Source of the DNA: an uncultured Opitutia bacterium
Lineage (GTDB): Bacteria; Verrucomicrobiota; Verrucomicrobiia; Opitutales; Opitutaceae
NCBI GenBank assembly: GCA_903881475.1
Contig: CAIRTK010000018.1
Location: 37,919 to 101,918, forward strand
DNA: 64,000 bases
Direction: 5' to 3'
Position numbers and translations under genes: made by a program. How positions within the stretch are numbered: position 1 is the stretch's first letter; each line of letters starts with the position of its first letter. Under the pieces are notes generated by a model. That model saw nothing but the letters and a program-made list of their open reading frames with translations. It searched no databases and was not told where the DNA came from. Below are positions 1-8,738 of the stretch, one piece after another.

Positions 1-256
1 ACGCGGCCAGCGCGGCGAGATCGTTGTTGTCCAGCGCCTGCTGGAGCCGGGTGGCAAAGTCGTTCCAGCGCTTGCGCGAGGGAAACTCGTACTGCGCCTT
101 CACCTCCGGTGGCGCGTAGGCGTCGAACAGGGATTTACCCGCCTCGTAAAGCTCATCGGAGGACGGCAGATCGGGCGGCTTCGCCGGCGGCGACGGTTCC
201 GCCGCGGCCAGAACGGTAGCCGTGGCCAAGACGGACAAGATCACACGGGAACGCAT
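1..256 (-). CDS. Exported protein of unknown function, N-terminal part (runs off the window)
   Basis: Reading the minus strand from the ATG at 256 gives about 85 residues without a stop before the window edge. The first ~19 residues (MRSRVILSVLATATVLAAA) are a typical Sec signal peptide. A Pro-rich linker follows, then a hydrophilic helical stretch (ELYEAGKSLFDAY...). I do not recognise the family; too little is present. The signal peptide and codon use make it a real gene rather than chance. It diverges from miaB. Confidence 0.6.
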   Translation of the reverse strand, partial: MRSRVILSVLATATVLAAAEPSPPAKPPDLPSSDELYEAGKSLFDAYAPPEVKAQYEFPSRKRWNDFATRLQQALDNNDLAALAA

Positions 257-357
257 GGTAAAACAGACCCCGATGAACCCAACAGGTTGCCGTCATCTAG
301 GCCAGCCCCGGGGTAAAACAGTCAGCGCCGCAATCAGGTTCAAACCAACTGAATTTT

Positions 358-464
358 TTAACCAAGGATTATACGGATTCGATCCGAATGTTGGAGCTGA
401 ACCGGAGCGATCAATCCCCGTCGGAAAGTTTTATCCGGATCGAATCCGTGTGATCCGTGGTTAA
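358..464. repeat. Palindromic intergenic repeat, 'ACGGATTCGATCCG' family
   Basis: The left arm (358-389) and right arm (432-464) are imperfect reverse complements of about 30 nt, with the core ggattcgatccg and ends ttaacca/tggttaa. A single arm of the same family lies at 32007-32036 and relatives sit inside 33990-34148. It lies between two divergent genes and probably has no coding role. Confidence 0.75.
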
Positions 465-556
465 ATTTTCCGGTGAATTGGAAATGTCCTCGCCACGACC
501 CGGGAGTTTACCGTTTGACCCTCCCGGGGCGGGCTTTAATCAGGACCGCTCCCGCC

Positions 557-1924
557 GTGAACCGCGTCCACGTCAAGACCTATGGGTGCCAGATGAACGA
601 GCGCGACAGCGAGGCTGTCGCGGCCATGCTGCGCGCCCGGGGTTATCGCATCGTGGGCCGGGAGGACGACTGCGACATCCTGCTGCTCAATACCTGCTCC
701 GTGCGGGACGCCGCCGAACAGAAGGCGATCGGCAAGGCCGGCAATGTGCTCGCCCGCAAAAAGAAGAACCCCGACTTCGTCCTCGGGATCCTCGGGTGCA
801 TGGCGCAGAACCGCGGAGCCGCGCTCCTCGACCAGCTGCCGGACGTCGACCTGATCGTCGGCACCCAGAAATTCCACCAGGTCCCGGACTATCTCGACAA
901 CCTCCGCGCGGCCCGCGACGCCGGCGTGCCGCTCGGCGCGACAATCGTCGATCTGGCCGAGGAAGCTGGCTCGCAGAACACCATCCGCGACCACGAGCTC
1001 GCCGAGCACCAGGTCAGCGCCTTTGTCTCGATCCAGCAGGGCTGCAACATGGACTGCGCCTTCTGCATCGTCCCGAAGACCCGCGGCGATGAACGCTCGC
1101 GGCCGATGGATGAGATCGTCGCCGAATGCCGGACCCTCGCCGCCCGCGGCGTGAAGGAGGTCACCCTGCTCGGCCAGATCGTGACCAGCTACGGCCGGCG
1201 CGATTACGTCCACACCGGCGGCGTGACGCCGTTCGTACAGTTGCTCGAGCGGGTGCACGCCCTCGACGGCATCGAGCGCATCCGCTTCACCTCGCCGCAT
1301 CCGCGCGGGTTCAAGCAGGACCTGGTCGAGGCCTACGGCCGGCTGCCGAAGCTCTGCGGCTATGTCCACCTGCCGATGCAGTCCGGCAGCAACCGCATCC
1401 TCCGCGCGATGAACCGGCCCTACACGCGTGAGCGCTACCGCGAAATTGTGGACGCCCTGCGCGCCGTGCGGCCCGACATGTATTTCTCGACGGATGTGAT
1501 CGTCGGCTTTCCCGGCGAGACCGAGGAGGACTTCGCCCAGACGCGCGAGCTGTTCGAGGCCTGCAACTACGACATGGCCTATGTGTTCAAGTACTCGATC
1601 CGCACCGGCACGCCCGCCGCGACCATGGAGGGGCAGGTGTCCGAGGAGCAGAAGGAGGCGCGCAACCAGACCCTGCTGGCGGTGCTTGCCCGCAATTCCG
1701 AGCGCCGCAACGCCACCCTGGTGAACACGGTCGAGGAGGTCCTGGTCGAGGGCCCCGACAAGACCGGCCGGCGCTTCACCGGCCGCACGCGCGGGAACCG
1801 CGTGTGCATCTTCGAGGCGGAACCCCGGCTCATCGGTTCGCTGGTGCCGCTGAAAATCACGCGCGCCAGCGTGAGCACGCTGTATGGCGAGTTGGTGTTA
1901 TCGGGTGTGACAAGTGACCTGTGA
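557..1924 (+). CDS. miaB: tRNA-2-methylthio-N6-dimethylallyladenosine synthase MiaB
   Basis: This radical-SAM methylthiotransferase adds the ms2 group to i6A37 of tRNAs reading UNN codons. Using the GTG at 557 gives 455 aa, the usual MiaB length. The open frame reaches back to 473, but that adds residues unlike the family and crosses a hairpin (arms 499-506/521-528). The N-terminal cluster cysteines are C11 (TYGCQMN), C47 (NTCSVRD) and C81 (LGCMAQ). The radical-SAM CxxxCxxC is C163/C167/C170. 'LLGQIVTSYG' and a C-terminal TRAM domain follow. The last residues (VTSDL) and the stop lie in a repeat arm shared with the start of the next gene. Confidence 0.93.
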   Translation: MNRVHVKTYGCQMNERDSEAVAAMLRARGYRIVGREDDCDILLLNTCSVRDAAEQKAIGKAGNVLARKKKNPDFVLGILGCMAQNRGAALLDQLPDVDLIVGTQKFHQVPDYLDNLRAARDAGVPLGATIVDLAEEAGSQNTIRDHELAEHQVSAFVSIQQGCNMDCAFCIVPKTRGDERSRPMDEIVAECRTLAARGVKEVTLLGQIVTSYGRRDYVHTGGVTPFVQLLERVHALDGIERIRFTSPHPRGFKQDLVEAYGRLPKLCGYVHLPMQSGSNRILRAMNRPYTRERYREIVDALRAVRPDMYFSTDVIVGFPGETEEDFAQTRELFEACNYDMAYVFKYSIRTGTPAATMEGQVSEEQKEARNQTLLAVLARNSERRNATLVNTVEEVLVEGPDKTGRRFTGRTRGNRVCIFEAEPRLIGSLVPLKITRASVSTLYGELVLSGVTSDL

Positions 1925-2010
1925 CAGGTGACGCGTTCGAACCCCGGTCGCATCTCTCAGAATTTACTCGTCACGGTCCCCGCGCCACTCGTCACTCGTC
2001 CCATGTCACT
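1906..2010. repeat. Palindromic repeat built of GTGACAAGTGAC-type units
   Basis: The left arm 1906-1932 (gtgacaagtgacctgtgac and onward) is complemented by the right arm ending near 2010 (cgccactcgtcactcg...catgtcac). The left arm encodes the end and stop of miaB. The right arm contains the start codon of the next gene. A related arm (acttgccacttgtcact) lies at about 57470-57490, upstream of the tRNA gene. Confidence 0.6.
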
Positions 2011-2542
2011 TTTTCTCGCCACCCTTCTGCCCGGCCTGTTCCTCGCCGTGCTGGGTGGCTTGCTGGTTTCCAACCAAACCGTGGTGACGGCCTCCCTGCA
2101 GTCACTGCCCCGCTCAACGACGGCCACGGTCCTGCTGTTTGGCGGCGGCGCGCTGTGGTTCCTCTGGATCGTCTGGCATTCGTCGATGGCGGATAATTTT
2201 GAGCACCCGGTGCTGCTGACGGCGGCCTTCGCCGTCGTGGCCGGGCTGTCATTCAAATGCGTGCCCGATTTTCTCGCCGTGCGCGGGCTCTGCGTGCTGG
2301 TGCTGCTGGGGGGGTGGTACCTGCGCGCCGCGGCCTACATGGAATATGACAAGCCACTGCGCCTGTTGATGGTGACACCCCTTTACCTGCTGATTGCCGC
2401 TGCGATCTGGCTCGGCGTGCAGCCTTACCGGCTGCGGGATTTTTTCGGCTGGCTCTTCCTGCGGTCCGGGCGCGCCCGGACCCTCGGGGCCGGGCTGCTG
2501 GCCTACGGGCTGCTGCTGGCGGGCGTGGCCTTCACTTACTGA
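2003..2542 (+). CDS. Polytopic membrane protein, unknown function
   Basis: This is a 179-aa hydrophobic protein starting MSLFLATLLPG. I see five or so membrane segments: about residues 3-22, 35-52, 65-80, 88-105 and 120-138, with a last one near the C-terminus (AGLLAYGLLLAGVAF). No catalytic motif or known family was recognised. The ATG at 2003 is preferred over upstream in-frame codons because those lie in a repeat arm and would add a hydrophilic tail before the first membrane helix. It sits between miaB and gmk on the same strand, 10 bp from gmk, so co-transcription with gmk is likely. Confidence 0.7.
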   Translation: MSLFLATLLPGLFLAVLGGLLVSNQTVVTASLQSLPRSTTATVLLFGGGALWFLWIVWHSSMADNFEHPVLLTAAFAVVAGLSFKCVPDFLAVRGLCVLVLLGGWYLRAAAYMEYDKPLRLLMVTPLYLLIAAAIWLGVQPYRLRDFFGWLFLRSGRARTLGAGLLAYGLLLAGVAFTY

Positions 2543-2552
2543 CCCCGGCACC

Positions 2553-3152
2553 GTGACCAGCGAAACGCCCGTCCTCCTCATCCTCGCCGGTCCCGCCGGC
2601 TCGGGCAAAAGCACGCTGTGCGACCGGCTCGTGGCCGAGGTGCCGGGATTCTCCCGCGTCGTCACCACCACCACGCGCACGCCGCGGACCGGGGAAGTGG
2701 ACGGCGTCCATTATCATTTCCTCACGCCGGAGCAGTTTGACGCCAAAGTCGCCGCCGGCGCCTTTCTGGAATGGGCGTGGGTGCACGGCCGGAAGCGCTA
2801 CGGCACGCTGGCTTCCAGCGTGCTCGATCCCATGGCGCAGGGCCGGAGCCTCGTCCTCAGCGTGGATGTGCAGGGCGTGGAGAGCTTCCGCCGCGCCGCG
2901 GCGGCAAACCCCCTGCTCGCCCGGCGCATGACCACGGTCTTCATCGTCGTGGACCACGAACGGCTCGTTGCGCGCATGCGCGGACGGGCGCAGGACGACG
3001 AGGAGGAGATCGCCGCCCGGATGCGGACCGCGGAGCGCGAGCTGCGCGAGGCGTCGAAGTTTGACTTCCTGATCGAGAGCCGCACGCGCGACGAGGATTT
3101 CGCCGCGCTGCGGGCGATCCTGGAAAAAGCGCGCGTGCGCGCGATGGGTTAA
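2553..3152 (+). CDS. gmk: Guanylate kinase
   Basis: It phosphorylates GMP to GDP with ATP, in the cytoplasm. The 199-aa protein has the P-loop GPAGSGKS (about residues 13-20). The GMP-binding segment follows: 'TTTTRTPRTGEVDGVHYHFL' with conserved Arg, Tyr and Glu positions. 'GAFLEWAWVHGRKRYGT' and the lid/C-terminal region follow. The GTG at 2553 places the P-loop at the usual distance from the start; an upstream extension would overlap the preceding membrane-protein gene. A palindromic repeat that can act as a terminator lies directly downstream. Confidence 0.93.
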   Translation: MTSETPVLLILAGPAGSGKSTLCDRLVAEVPGFSRVVTTTTRTPRTGEVDGVHYHFLTPEQFDAKVAAGAFLEWAWVHGRKRYGTLASSVLDPMAQGRSLVLSVDVQGVESFRRAAAANPLLARRMTTVFIVVDHERLVARMRGRAQDDEEEIAARMRTAERELREASKFDFLIESRTRDEDFAALRAILEKARVRAMG

Positions 3153-3231
3153 ACGCTAAGACGCGAAGGCCAGAGCGAAGCAATTCCCCTTGCTTTGCTC
3201 CGAAATTTGCGCCTTCGCGCCTTTGCGTTTT
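3150..3231. terminator. Long palindromic repeat between convergent gmk and gnd, probable bidirectional terminator
   Basis: Arms ttaaacgctaagacgcgaag (from 3150) and cttcgcgcctttgcgttttt (ending near 3231) pair, with an inner stem gagcgaagcaa/ttgctttgctc. The right arm ends in a T run. It fills the whole gap between two convergent genes. It is related to the arms at 29462-29488 and 29549-29580. Confidence 0.6.
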
Positions 3232-4734
3232 TCAGACCGCCGACTGCGGCCGGGACGGCTGCGGCCAGTCGAGGTGGAAGAACTTCCCGCGCGGCTGGTC
3301 GGTGCGCTCGTAGGTGTGGGCGCCGAAGTAGTCGCGCTGCGCCTGGAGCAGGTTCGCCGGCAGGCGGGCCGACCGGTAGCTGTCGTAGTAGGCGAGGGCG
3401 GAACTGAAGGTCGGCGCGGCCACGCCGCACTCGGCGGCGAGCGAGACGACCTTGCGCCAGTTGGCCTGGGCCGACCGGACCGTCTTGGCGAAATACGGGT
3501 CGAGCAGCAGGTTCGCGAGGTCCGGCTTCCGGGCGTAGGCCTCGGTGATCTTCTGCAGGAACGCCGCGCGGATGATGCAGCCGCCGCGCCAGATCTGGGC
3601 GATCTCGCCGAAGTTGAGCGTCCAGCCGTATTCCTGCTGCGCCGTCCGCATGAGCTGGAAACCCTGCGCATAGGAGCAGATTTTCGAGCAGTAAAGCGCG
3701 TCGTGGATCGCGGCGAGCAGCGCCTTGCGGGAGCCGCGGTACTTTTTGTCGGGACCCTTCAGGATCTTCGAGGCGGCGACGCGCTCCTCCTTGATGGCGG
3801 AGATGCAGCGCGCGAACACCGCCTCGGCGACCGTCGGCGCGGGCACGCCCATGTCGAGGGCGTTGGTCGAGGTCCACTTGCCCGTGCCCTTCTGGCCGGC
3901 GGTGTCGAGGACGATGTCCACGAAGGGCTTCTTCGTGACCGGATCCTTCTGCTTAAGGATGTCCGCCGTGATCTCGATCAGGAAGCTGTCGAGGCTCCCG
4001 GTGTTCCATTCCGAAAAGATCGCGCCCATCTCGGCGGGCTTCAGGCCGAGCAGGCCCTTCAGCAGGGCGTAGGCCTCACAGATCATCTGCATGTCGCCAT
4101 ACTCGATGCCGTTGTGGACCATCTTCACGTAATGGCCGGCGCCGTTGGCACCGATGTAGGCCGTGCAGGGCACGCCGCCGGTGACGGGCTTGCCGGGCGC
4201 GGCGCCCGGGATGGGCTTGCCGGTCTTCGCATCGACCTTGGCCGCAATCGCCTCCCAGATCGGCTTCAGCTCCAGCCAGGCGGCGAAATCGCCACCCGGC
4301 ATCAGCGACGGGCCGAAGCGCGCGCCTTCCTCGCCGCCGGACACGCCGGAGCCGATGAAGCGGAGATTCTTTTCCCGCAGCGCCTTTTCGCGGCGGATTG
4401 TGTCGGTCCAGAGGGCGTTGCCGCCGTCGATGACGATGTCACCCGGCTCCAGCAGCGGCACGAGGCTGTCGATGACCGCGTCCGTGGCCTTGCCGGCCTG
4501 CACGAGGATCACCATCTTCCGCGGCTTCGCGAGCGAGGCGACGAACTGCTGGATGGTCTGGGTGCCGATCACTCCGCCGGGCGTGGACGGATTTTCGGCG
4601 ACGAACTTGTCGGTCTTTTCCGTCGTGCGGTTGAAGACGGAAATCTGAAAGCCGTGGTCGGCGATGTTGAGGGCGAGATTTTGACCCATCACGGCGAGAC
4701 CGATGAGTCCAATGTCAGAAAGGGCTTTGGGCAT
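3232..4734 (-). CDS. gnd: 6-phosphogluconate dehydrogenase, NADP-dependent, decarboxylating
   Basis: It converts 6-phosphogluconate to ribulose 5-phosphate and CO2 in the oxidative pentose-phosphate pathway. The 500 aa is slightly longer than the common ~470-aa form because of an insert around '[21 protein letters not shown]'. The N-terminal Rossmann motif [12 protein letters not shown] is followed by NRTTEK. The signature regions '[12 protein letters not shown]', '[19 protein letters not shown]' (catalytic Lys and Glu) and the C-terminal '[23 protein letters not shown]' are all present. Confidence 0.96.
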   Translation of the reverse strand: MPKALSDIGLIGLAVMGQNLALNIADHGFQISVFNRTTEKTDKFVAENPSTPGGVIGTQTIQQFVASLAKPRKMVILVQAGKATDAVIDSLVPLLEPGDIVIDGGNALWTDTIRREKALREKNLRFIGSGVSGGEEGARFGPSLMPGGDFAAWLELKPIWEAIAAKVDAKTGKPIPGAAPGKPVTGGVPCTAYIGANGAGHYVKMVHNGIEYGDMQMICEAYALLKGLLGLKPAEMGAIFSEWNTGSLDSFLIEITADILKQKDPVTKKPFVDIVLDTAGQKGTGKWTSTNALDMGVPAPTVAEAVFARCISAIKEERVAASKILKGPDKKYRGSRKALLAAIHDALYCSKICSYAQGFQLMRTAQQEYGWTLNFGEIAQIWRGGCIIRAAFLQKITEAYARKPDLANLLLDPYFAKTVRSAQANWRKVVSLAAECGVAAPTFSSALAYYDSYRSARLPANLLQAQRDYFGAHTYERTDQPRGKFFHLDWPQPSRPQSAV

Positions 4735-4842
4735 AGGGAGAAGCGTTTCTATGTCCCTGCCCGCGCAAAAACCACTCTGTTTTTCGTCACCCTGTCATAA
4801 TCCGGTGACACCCGCGGGGCGCCCCGCGCCGGCCGGGCGTGG

Positions 4843-5154
4843 CTATTTTCCGCCGGGCGTCTGCTGCTGCTTGGCGCCATAGCTGCCCTTGCTGGGCAGG
4901 AAGGGCGCGATCTTGTCGACCAGCGGGGTCAGGAATTTCGGCTCGTTGCGCTCGTAGATCCAGTTGAAGCCGACGACGGTCACGACCACGAAAATGATGA
5001 TCGCCAGCACGATTTTGTTCATGTGGGCCACCTTCTGCAGGATGATCACCGCCACGATCAGCCCCAGCACCACCAGGCCGACCTTCCACCAGAACTCCGG
5101 GGGGACGCGCTTCAGTTTGTCGATCGTGGTCTCGGCCGTGGCAAGAAACAGCAT
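4843..5154 (-). CDS. Small membrane protein, unknown function
   Basis: This 103-aa protein has two membrane helices, about residues 22-42 (WWKVGLVVLGLIVAVIIL) and 46-66 (KIVLAIIIFVVVTVVGFNW), then a basic, soluble tail ending QQQTPGGK. The family was not recognised. It stands alone between gnd and moeA on the same strand, with about 90-110 bp on each side. Confidence 0.65.
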   Translation of the reverse strand: MLFLATAETTIDKLKRVPPEFWWKVGLVVLGLIVAVIILQKVAHMNKIVLAIIIFVVVTVVGFNWIYERNEPKFLTPLVDKIAPFLPSKGSYGAKQQQTPGGK

Positions 5155-5240
5155 GCCCGATGACTAACAGCCGCCGGGTCTGAGACCAGACGAAACCCGC
5201 CGGCCGGGACGGGTTCAGCTTTTCTTTACCCTACCCGAAT

Positions 5241-6446
5241 TCAGGTCCAGGCGCGGAAAGGCGCGACGAAACCCAGGGGAAAATCCGTCTGGTCCGCCGG
5301 CAATTCGACAAACCCGTCCGTACCCACCAGTCCGGCAAAATCCCCCGAGGTGTTGCTGGGATCGGGCAGGGCCAGCCGTTCGGCTCCCGCCCCGCTCGCG
5401 AGCCGGACCGGCAGCAAATACGCGAGCTTGGGCCGGAACGTGACCGGCGCGGCCAGCGCCACCGTGACCGGCGCGGCCGGCGGCTGGCCGCTGGCCTGGG
5501 CGAGGGCCGGCAGCACATAGCGGTGCAGGCACGTGTAGGCGGACACCGGATTGCCCGGCAGGGCGAATACCGGCTTGCCGTCCGGGTTGACGCCAAACCA
5601 AAACGGCTTGCCCGGCCGCTGCGCGACGCCGTGGAAGATCTTCTCCACGCCCTGGGCGGCCAGCTCGTCCGGCAGGAAATCGAATTTCCCCTTTGAAACC
5701 CCGCCGGTGATCAGCACGACATCGAATTCCGCGATGATGTGCCAGAGCATGTGCTCGATCTCGTGCCGCATGTCGTGGAGGTGAAACCGTTCCACGCGCG
5801 GATAGCCCGCCATGATCAGCGCCGCGCGGAGGGCGTGGTCGTTGCTGCGGCGGATCTGGTGGGGCGCCACCGGATCCCCGACCTCCACCAGCTCGTCCCC
5901 GGTCGACACCACGGCAATCTTCGGCACGCGGCTCACCGTGAGCCGCGTCGCCCCGATGGCCGCGGCCACGGCCACTTCCCGGCCGGTGATGCGGGTGCCC
6001 GCGCGCACGATCACCCCGCCGAGCCGGTGGTCGCTGCCCCGGCGGTGCACGGCCTGGCCGGGTTTCACGGCCGGCACTGCGGGCCGCACCGTCATGCGTC
6101 CGTCGGCGCTTTCCGTATCCTCGTAGGGGATGACGCTGTCGGCTCCCTCCGGCAGCACCGAACCGGTCATCACCTCAATGCAGGCATCGGCCGCAGGGCC
6201 CAGTTGAAAGGGTCGCATCCCCGCCGCCTGCGTGGCCTCGACCCGGAAGGTCCGCTGGCCGGCCGCGAGTGCGGCGGCGCGCACCGCGTACCCATCCATC
6301 GTCACCCGGTCAAAAGGCGGCAGGTCCCGGTCGCCGCGGAGGTCCCGGTGCAACACCCGGCCGGTCGCATCGGCAAGCGGGCATTCCTCACTGGAGAACA
6401 CCGGGAGGTTTTCCCGGATTTTGCGCTCGGCTTCAGCTGGAGTCAT
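5241..6446 (-). CDS. moeA: Molybdopterin molybdenumtransferase MoeA
   Basis: It inserts molybdate into adenylylated molybdopterin in molybdenum-cofactor synthesis. The protein is 401 aa from the ATG at 6446. The frame extends ten codons upstream, but that part (MGTMRSTPDC) is encoded by a dispersed repeat, so the internal Met before TPAEAE is preferred. Family signatures are 'LPPFDRVTMDGYAV', 'VISTGDELV'-like VVSTGDELVEVGDP, 'LITGGVSKGKFDF' and 'ALPGNPVSAYTC'. No other Moco gene is nearby. Confidence 0.93.
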   Translation of the reverse strand: MTPAEAERKIRENLPVFSSEECPLADATGRVLHRDLRGDRDLPPFDRVTMDGYAVRAAALAAGQRTFRVEATQAAGMRPFQLGPAADACIEVMTGSVLPEGADSVIPYEDTESADGRMTVRPAVPAVKPGQAVHRRGSDHRLGGVIVRAGTRITGREVAVAAAIGATRLTVSRVPKIAVVSTGDELVEVGDPVAPHQIRRSNDHALRAALIMAGYPRVERFHLHDMRHEIEHMLWHIIAEFDVVLITGGVSKGKFDFLPDELAAQGVEKIFHGVAQRPGKPFWFGVNPDGKPVFALPGNPVSAYTCLHRYVLPALAQASGQPPAAPVTVALAAPVTFRPKLAYLLPVRLASGAGAERLALPDPSNTSGDFAGLVGTDGFVELPADQTDFPLGFVAPFRAWT

Positions 6447-6452
6447 GCAATC

Positions 6453-6558
6453 GGGGGTGGAACGCATTGTCCCCAATGCGCTGGTTGGCTCCGCCGACGA
6501 TCAAGCCCGGATGGCGCGGCACAGCGCGTTGGGGACAACGCGCTCCACCTTTCAATCC
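6453..6558 (+). repeat. MITE-like dispersed repeat F, copy 1
   Basis: About 106 bp beginning gggggtggaacgc and ending gcgctccacctttcaatc. The ends form a hairpin-like inverted pair (ggtggaacgc/gcgctccacc), and inside are short palindromes (attgtccccaat; gcgttggggacaacgc). A second copy lies inverted at 61025-61130 and matches along its whole length. It overlaps the upstream extension of moeA. Confidence 0.8.
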
Positions 6559-6603
6559 TTGGTCCAGCGCCACCGACTTCACGATCAAGTTCCCGGCCAT
6601 GGT

Positions 6604-8586
6604 TCAGTAGAACAGGACGTTGATCACGGAGTTCGCGATGCCGGTGAGCGCCCAGCCGGCGATCAGGCCCGCGCAGATCGGCTCGCAGCCCTCGACCCAG
6701 AACACGTTGCCGGGGGTGCCGGGCACCGGGTTTCGCCGGCCCTGCCACCAGAACAGCAGGGCCCCGAGCCACATCGTTAACACATACTCGGGCGGCAGCA
6801 CGACCCCGAGCCCGATCGAGACCGCACTCAGCGGAAACCGGCCCTTGGTCGCGATCCGCGCGAGCTCGATGGCCGCGGCGCATACCGCTGCGACAATCAT
6901 CGAGGCCACGGCCGAGGCCGGCAACGACTTCAGGCCGTGGGCGATCAGGTCCGCCACACCGCGCCACTGCACGGCCGCGGGCATGGCGAACTGGTCGGAC
7001 ACAATGGTCGAGGCCGAGCGCAGCCCGTCCTTCGCCGGCGGGAGGAACAGCAGGTAAAACAGCGGCACGGCGACCAGCGCGCCGGCGAAGATGCCGATCA
7101 CATGGCCGATGGCCTGCTGCCGCGGCTTGGCGCCGAGCATGTAGCCGGGCTTGATGTCGGAGAGCAGGTTCGCCGCGTTGGCAGAAATCTCGGCGGTCAT
7201 GCCGCCGGGAATGAGGTTGCTCGCCGGATTCGTGCGGTCGAACGCCGCCATGGTGAACTGCGTGATCTTCGCCAGCGAGCCGGTGGGCGTCCACGACGTG
7301 AGCGCCATGGAGTTCGTGCAGATCACGGCCAGCACGAAGATCAGCGGGAAAGAGATGAAGGCCAGGAACCACGGCACGCCGAAGAACGCGTGGGACACCG
7401 CCGCGCCCAGCACCGCGAGGACCGGCACTGCCACCGCCGACATCCACAGCGGCAGCTCGATGGACTTGAGCACGTCAGGCTCGCCCGGGCCGGCCGCCGG
7501 GGCCGGCCGCTTGAAGAGGCCCCGGAAAAGCTCGGGCTTGCCGGCGAGGCTGACGAGCGAACCGACTACCATCATCGCCACGGCCCACCAGAGGGACCAC
7601 TGGTTGACGATCTCGGCGCGGGAGATCGCGATGACCGCGCCGCTGGCCGCCACGCGCGGCGCGATGTCGCCGTGCCGGATCATGAGCGGCGCCAGGATGA
7701 CGAAGTTGATGAACGCCCCGAGCAGGCAGCTCGTGGCCACCCGGATCCCCATCAGCCCGCCGACGCCCACCATCGACAGGTCCAGCGTGAGCCGCAGCCC
7801 GAGCTGGCGGAAGTCGGTGCCGAGGATGGACGGCGTCCAGAGGTGAAACCTCGCCGCGAGGTTATAGTAGTAGGAATCGAGGCGCTCGGGCCAGGTCCAC
7901 GGCTCCTTCATCCCCAGCCAGGAATTCATCCGCAGCAGGGTGAACTGCACCAGCCGCATCCAGCCGTCACCGGTCAGAAAATTGACGAAGGCCGCCAGCG
8001 CCGCGGTCCAGCCCAGCTGGCGGGCCTTGAAGAGGCCGGCCTCCGCTTTGCCATGGTACAGGGCATCGAGCACGACGCCAGCGGCCCGGCCCTCGGGAAA
8101 TGGCAGCTGCTCCTCGTTGATGAACCGGCGCTTCATCGGAAACGCGAGGAAGACCCCCAGCACGGCGACCACGAGCATCCACGCCAGCATGTGCCACCAC
8201 GGGATGATTTTGCCCGTGACGATCATGTAGGCCGCCAGCGCCGAGATGAGCGGCGACGTCATGTAACCCGCCGCGGTGGCGATCGATTGCGTGCAGTTGT
8301 TCTCGAGGATGGTGAAGTCCTGCGCGAATCCGCTCCGGGCCAGCGCGCGATAAAACGCGAAGGCCAGGATCACCGAGGTGAGGCCGACCCCGGTCGTGAT
8401 GCCGGTCTTGCCGCCGATATAGAGGTTGGTCGCCGCGAGGACGCCGCCGAGCAGGAACCCGGTCAGGGCCGACCGCAGGGTCAGCTGCGGCATGTCGCCG
8501 CGATAGACATTTTCAAACCACCAGCGGTCCTTTTGCGCCCGGGTCCAGGTGCGGATCTGCTCGTCGGTCAGTTGGGGTAGAGCCAT
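6604..8586 (-). CDS. OPT-family oligopeptide/metal-chelate transporter
   Basis: An inner-membrane secondary transporter of about 660 aa. The start at 8586 (MALPQLTDEQIR) is preferred over an upstream Met. It shows the alternating hydrophobic pattern of roughly 14-16 membrane segments typical of OPT proteins. OPT-type motifs are 'LYIGGKTGITTGVG' near the N-terminus, 'ENNCTQSIATAAGYM' and 'AANLLSDIKPGYMLG', the last being a hallmark of bacterial OPT proteins. The family takes up peptides or siderophore-like metal complexes; the substrate here is unknown. It is followed at 140 bp by a repeat and then by an unrelated minus-strand gene. Confidence 0.88.
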   Translation of the reverse strand: MALPQLTDEQIRTWTRAQKDRWWFENVYRGDMPQLTLRSALTGFLLGGVLAATNLYIGGKTGITTGVGLTSVILAFAFYRALARSGFAQDFTILENNCTQSIATAAGYMTSPLISALAAYMIVTGKIIPWWHMLAWMLVVAVLGVFLAFPMKRRFINEEQLPFPEGRAAGVVLDALYHGKAEAGLFKARQLGWTAALAAFVNFLTGDGWMRLVQFTLLRMNSWLGMKEPWTWPERLDSYYYNLAARFHLWTPSILGTDFRQLGLRLTLDLSMVGVGGLMGIRVATSCLLGAFINFVILAPLMIRHGDIAPRVAASGAVIAISRAEIVNQWSLWWAVAMMVVGSLVSLAGKPELFRGLFKRPAPAAGPGEPDVLKSIELPLWMSAVAVPVLAVLGAAVSHAFFGVPWFLAFISFPLIFVLAVICTNSMALTSWTPTGSLAKITQFTMAAFDRTNPASNLIPGGMTAEISANAANLLSDIKPGYMLGAKPRQQAIGHVIGIFAGALVAVPLFYLLFLPPAKDGLRSASTIVSDQFAMPAAVQWRGVADLIAHGLKSLPASAVASMIVAAVCAAAIELARIATKGRFPLSAVSIGLGVVLPPEYVLTMWLGALLFWWQGRRNPVPGTPGNVFWVEGCEPICAGLIAGWALTGIANSVINVLFY

Positions 8587-8637
8587 GGGGAGTTTCCGGC
8601 GCAGCGTGGCTCGCATCGGAAAAAACACGAGGCTTTC

Positions 8638-8712
8638 GTAGCAGCCGACGTGAGGAGGCTGGTTTGAAACTCACGAGTAATGACAGCCCAGCCTCCTCAC
8701 GTCGGCTGCTAC
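8638..8712. repeat. Perfect 25-bp inverted repeat, 'GTAGCAGCCGACGTGAGGAGG' family
   Basis: The left arm 8638-8662 and right arm 8688-8712 are exact reverse complements, with a 25-nt loop. Single arms of the same family lie at 22524-22548 and 27117-27140. The hairpin sits upstream of the OPT gene. Confidence 0.85.
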
Positions 8713-8738
8713 CGGCGGATACGGGCCGGATCTTCCCC

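Noticed and set aside
358..464. CRISPR array or phage attachment site
   Set aside because: The repeats are inverted pairs with no regularly spaced direct repeats or spacers, and no integrase or cas gene is nearby.
473..556. Upstream start for miaB at 473
   Set aside because: The extra 28 residues do not resemble MiaB and cross a hairpin. The GTG at 557 gives the normal length.
3190..4800. A 536-codon plus-strand frame opposite gnd
   Set aside because: gnd on the minus strand has all family signatures. The antisense frame has none.
6937..8580. A 547-codon plus-strand frame opposite the OPT transporter
   Set aside because: The translation is highly charged and repetitive (R/H/E/D) with no domain. 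The minus-strand frame has OPT motifs.
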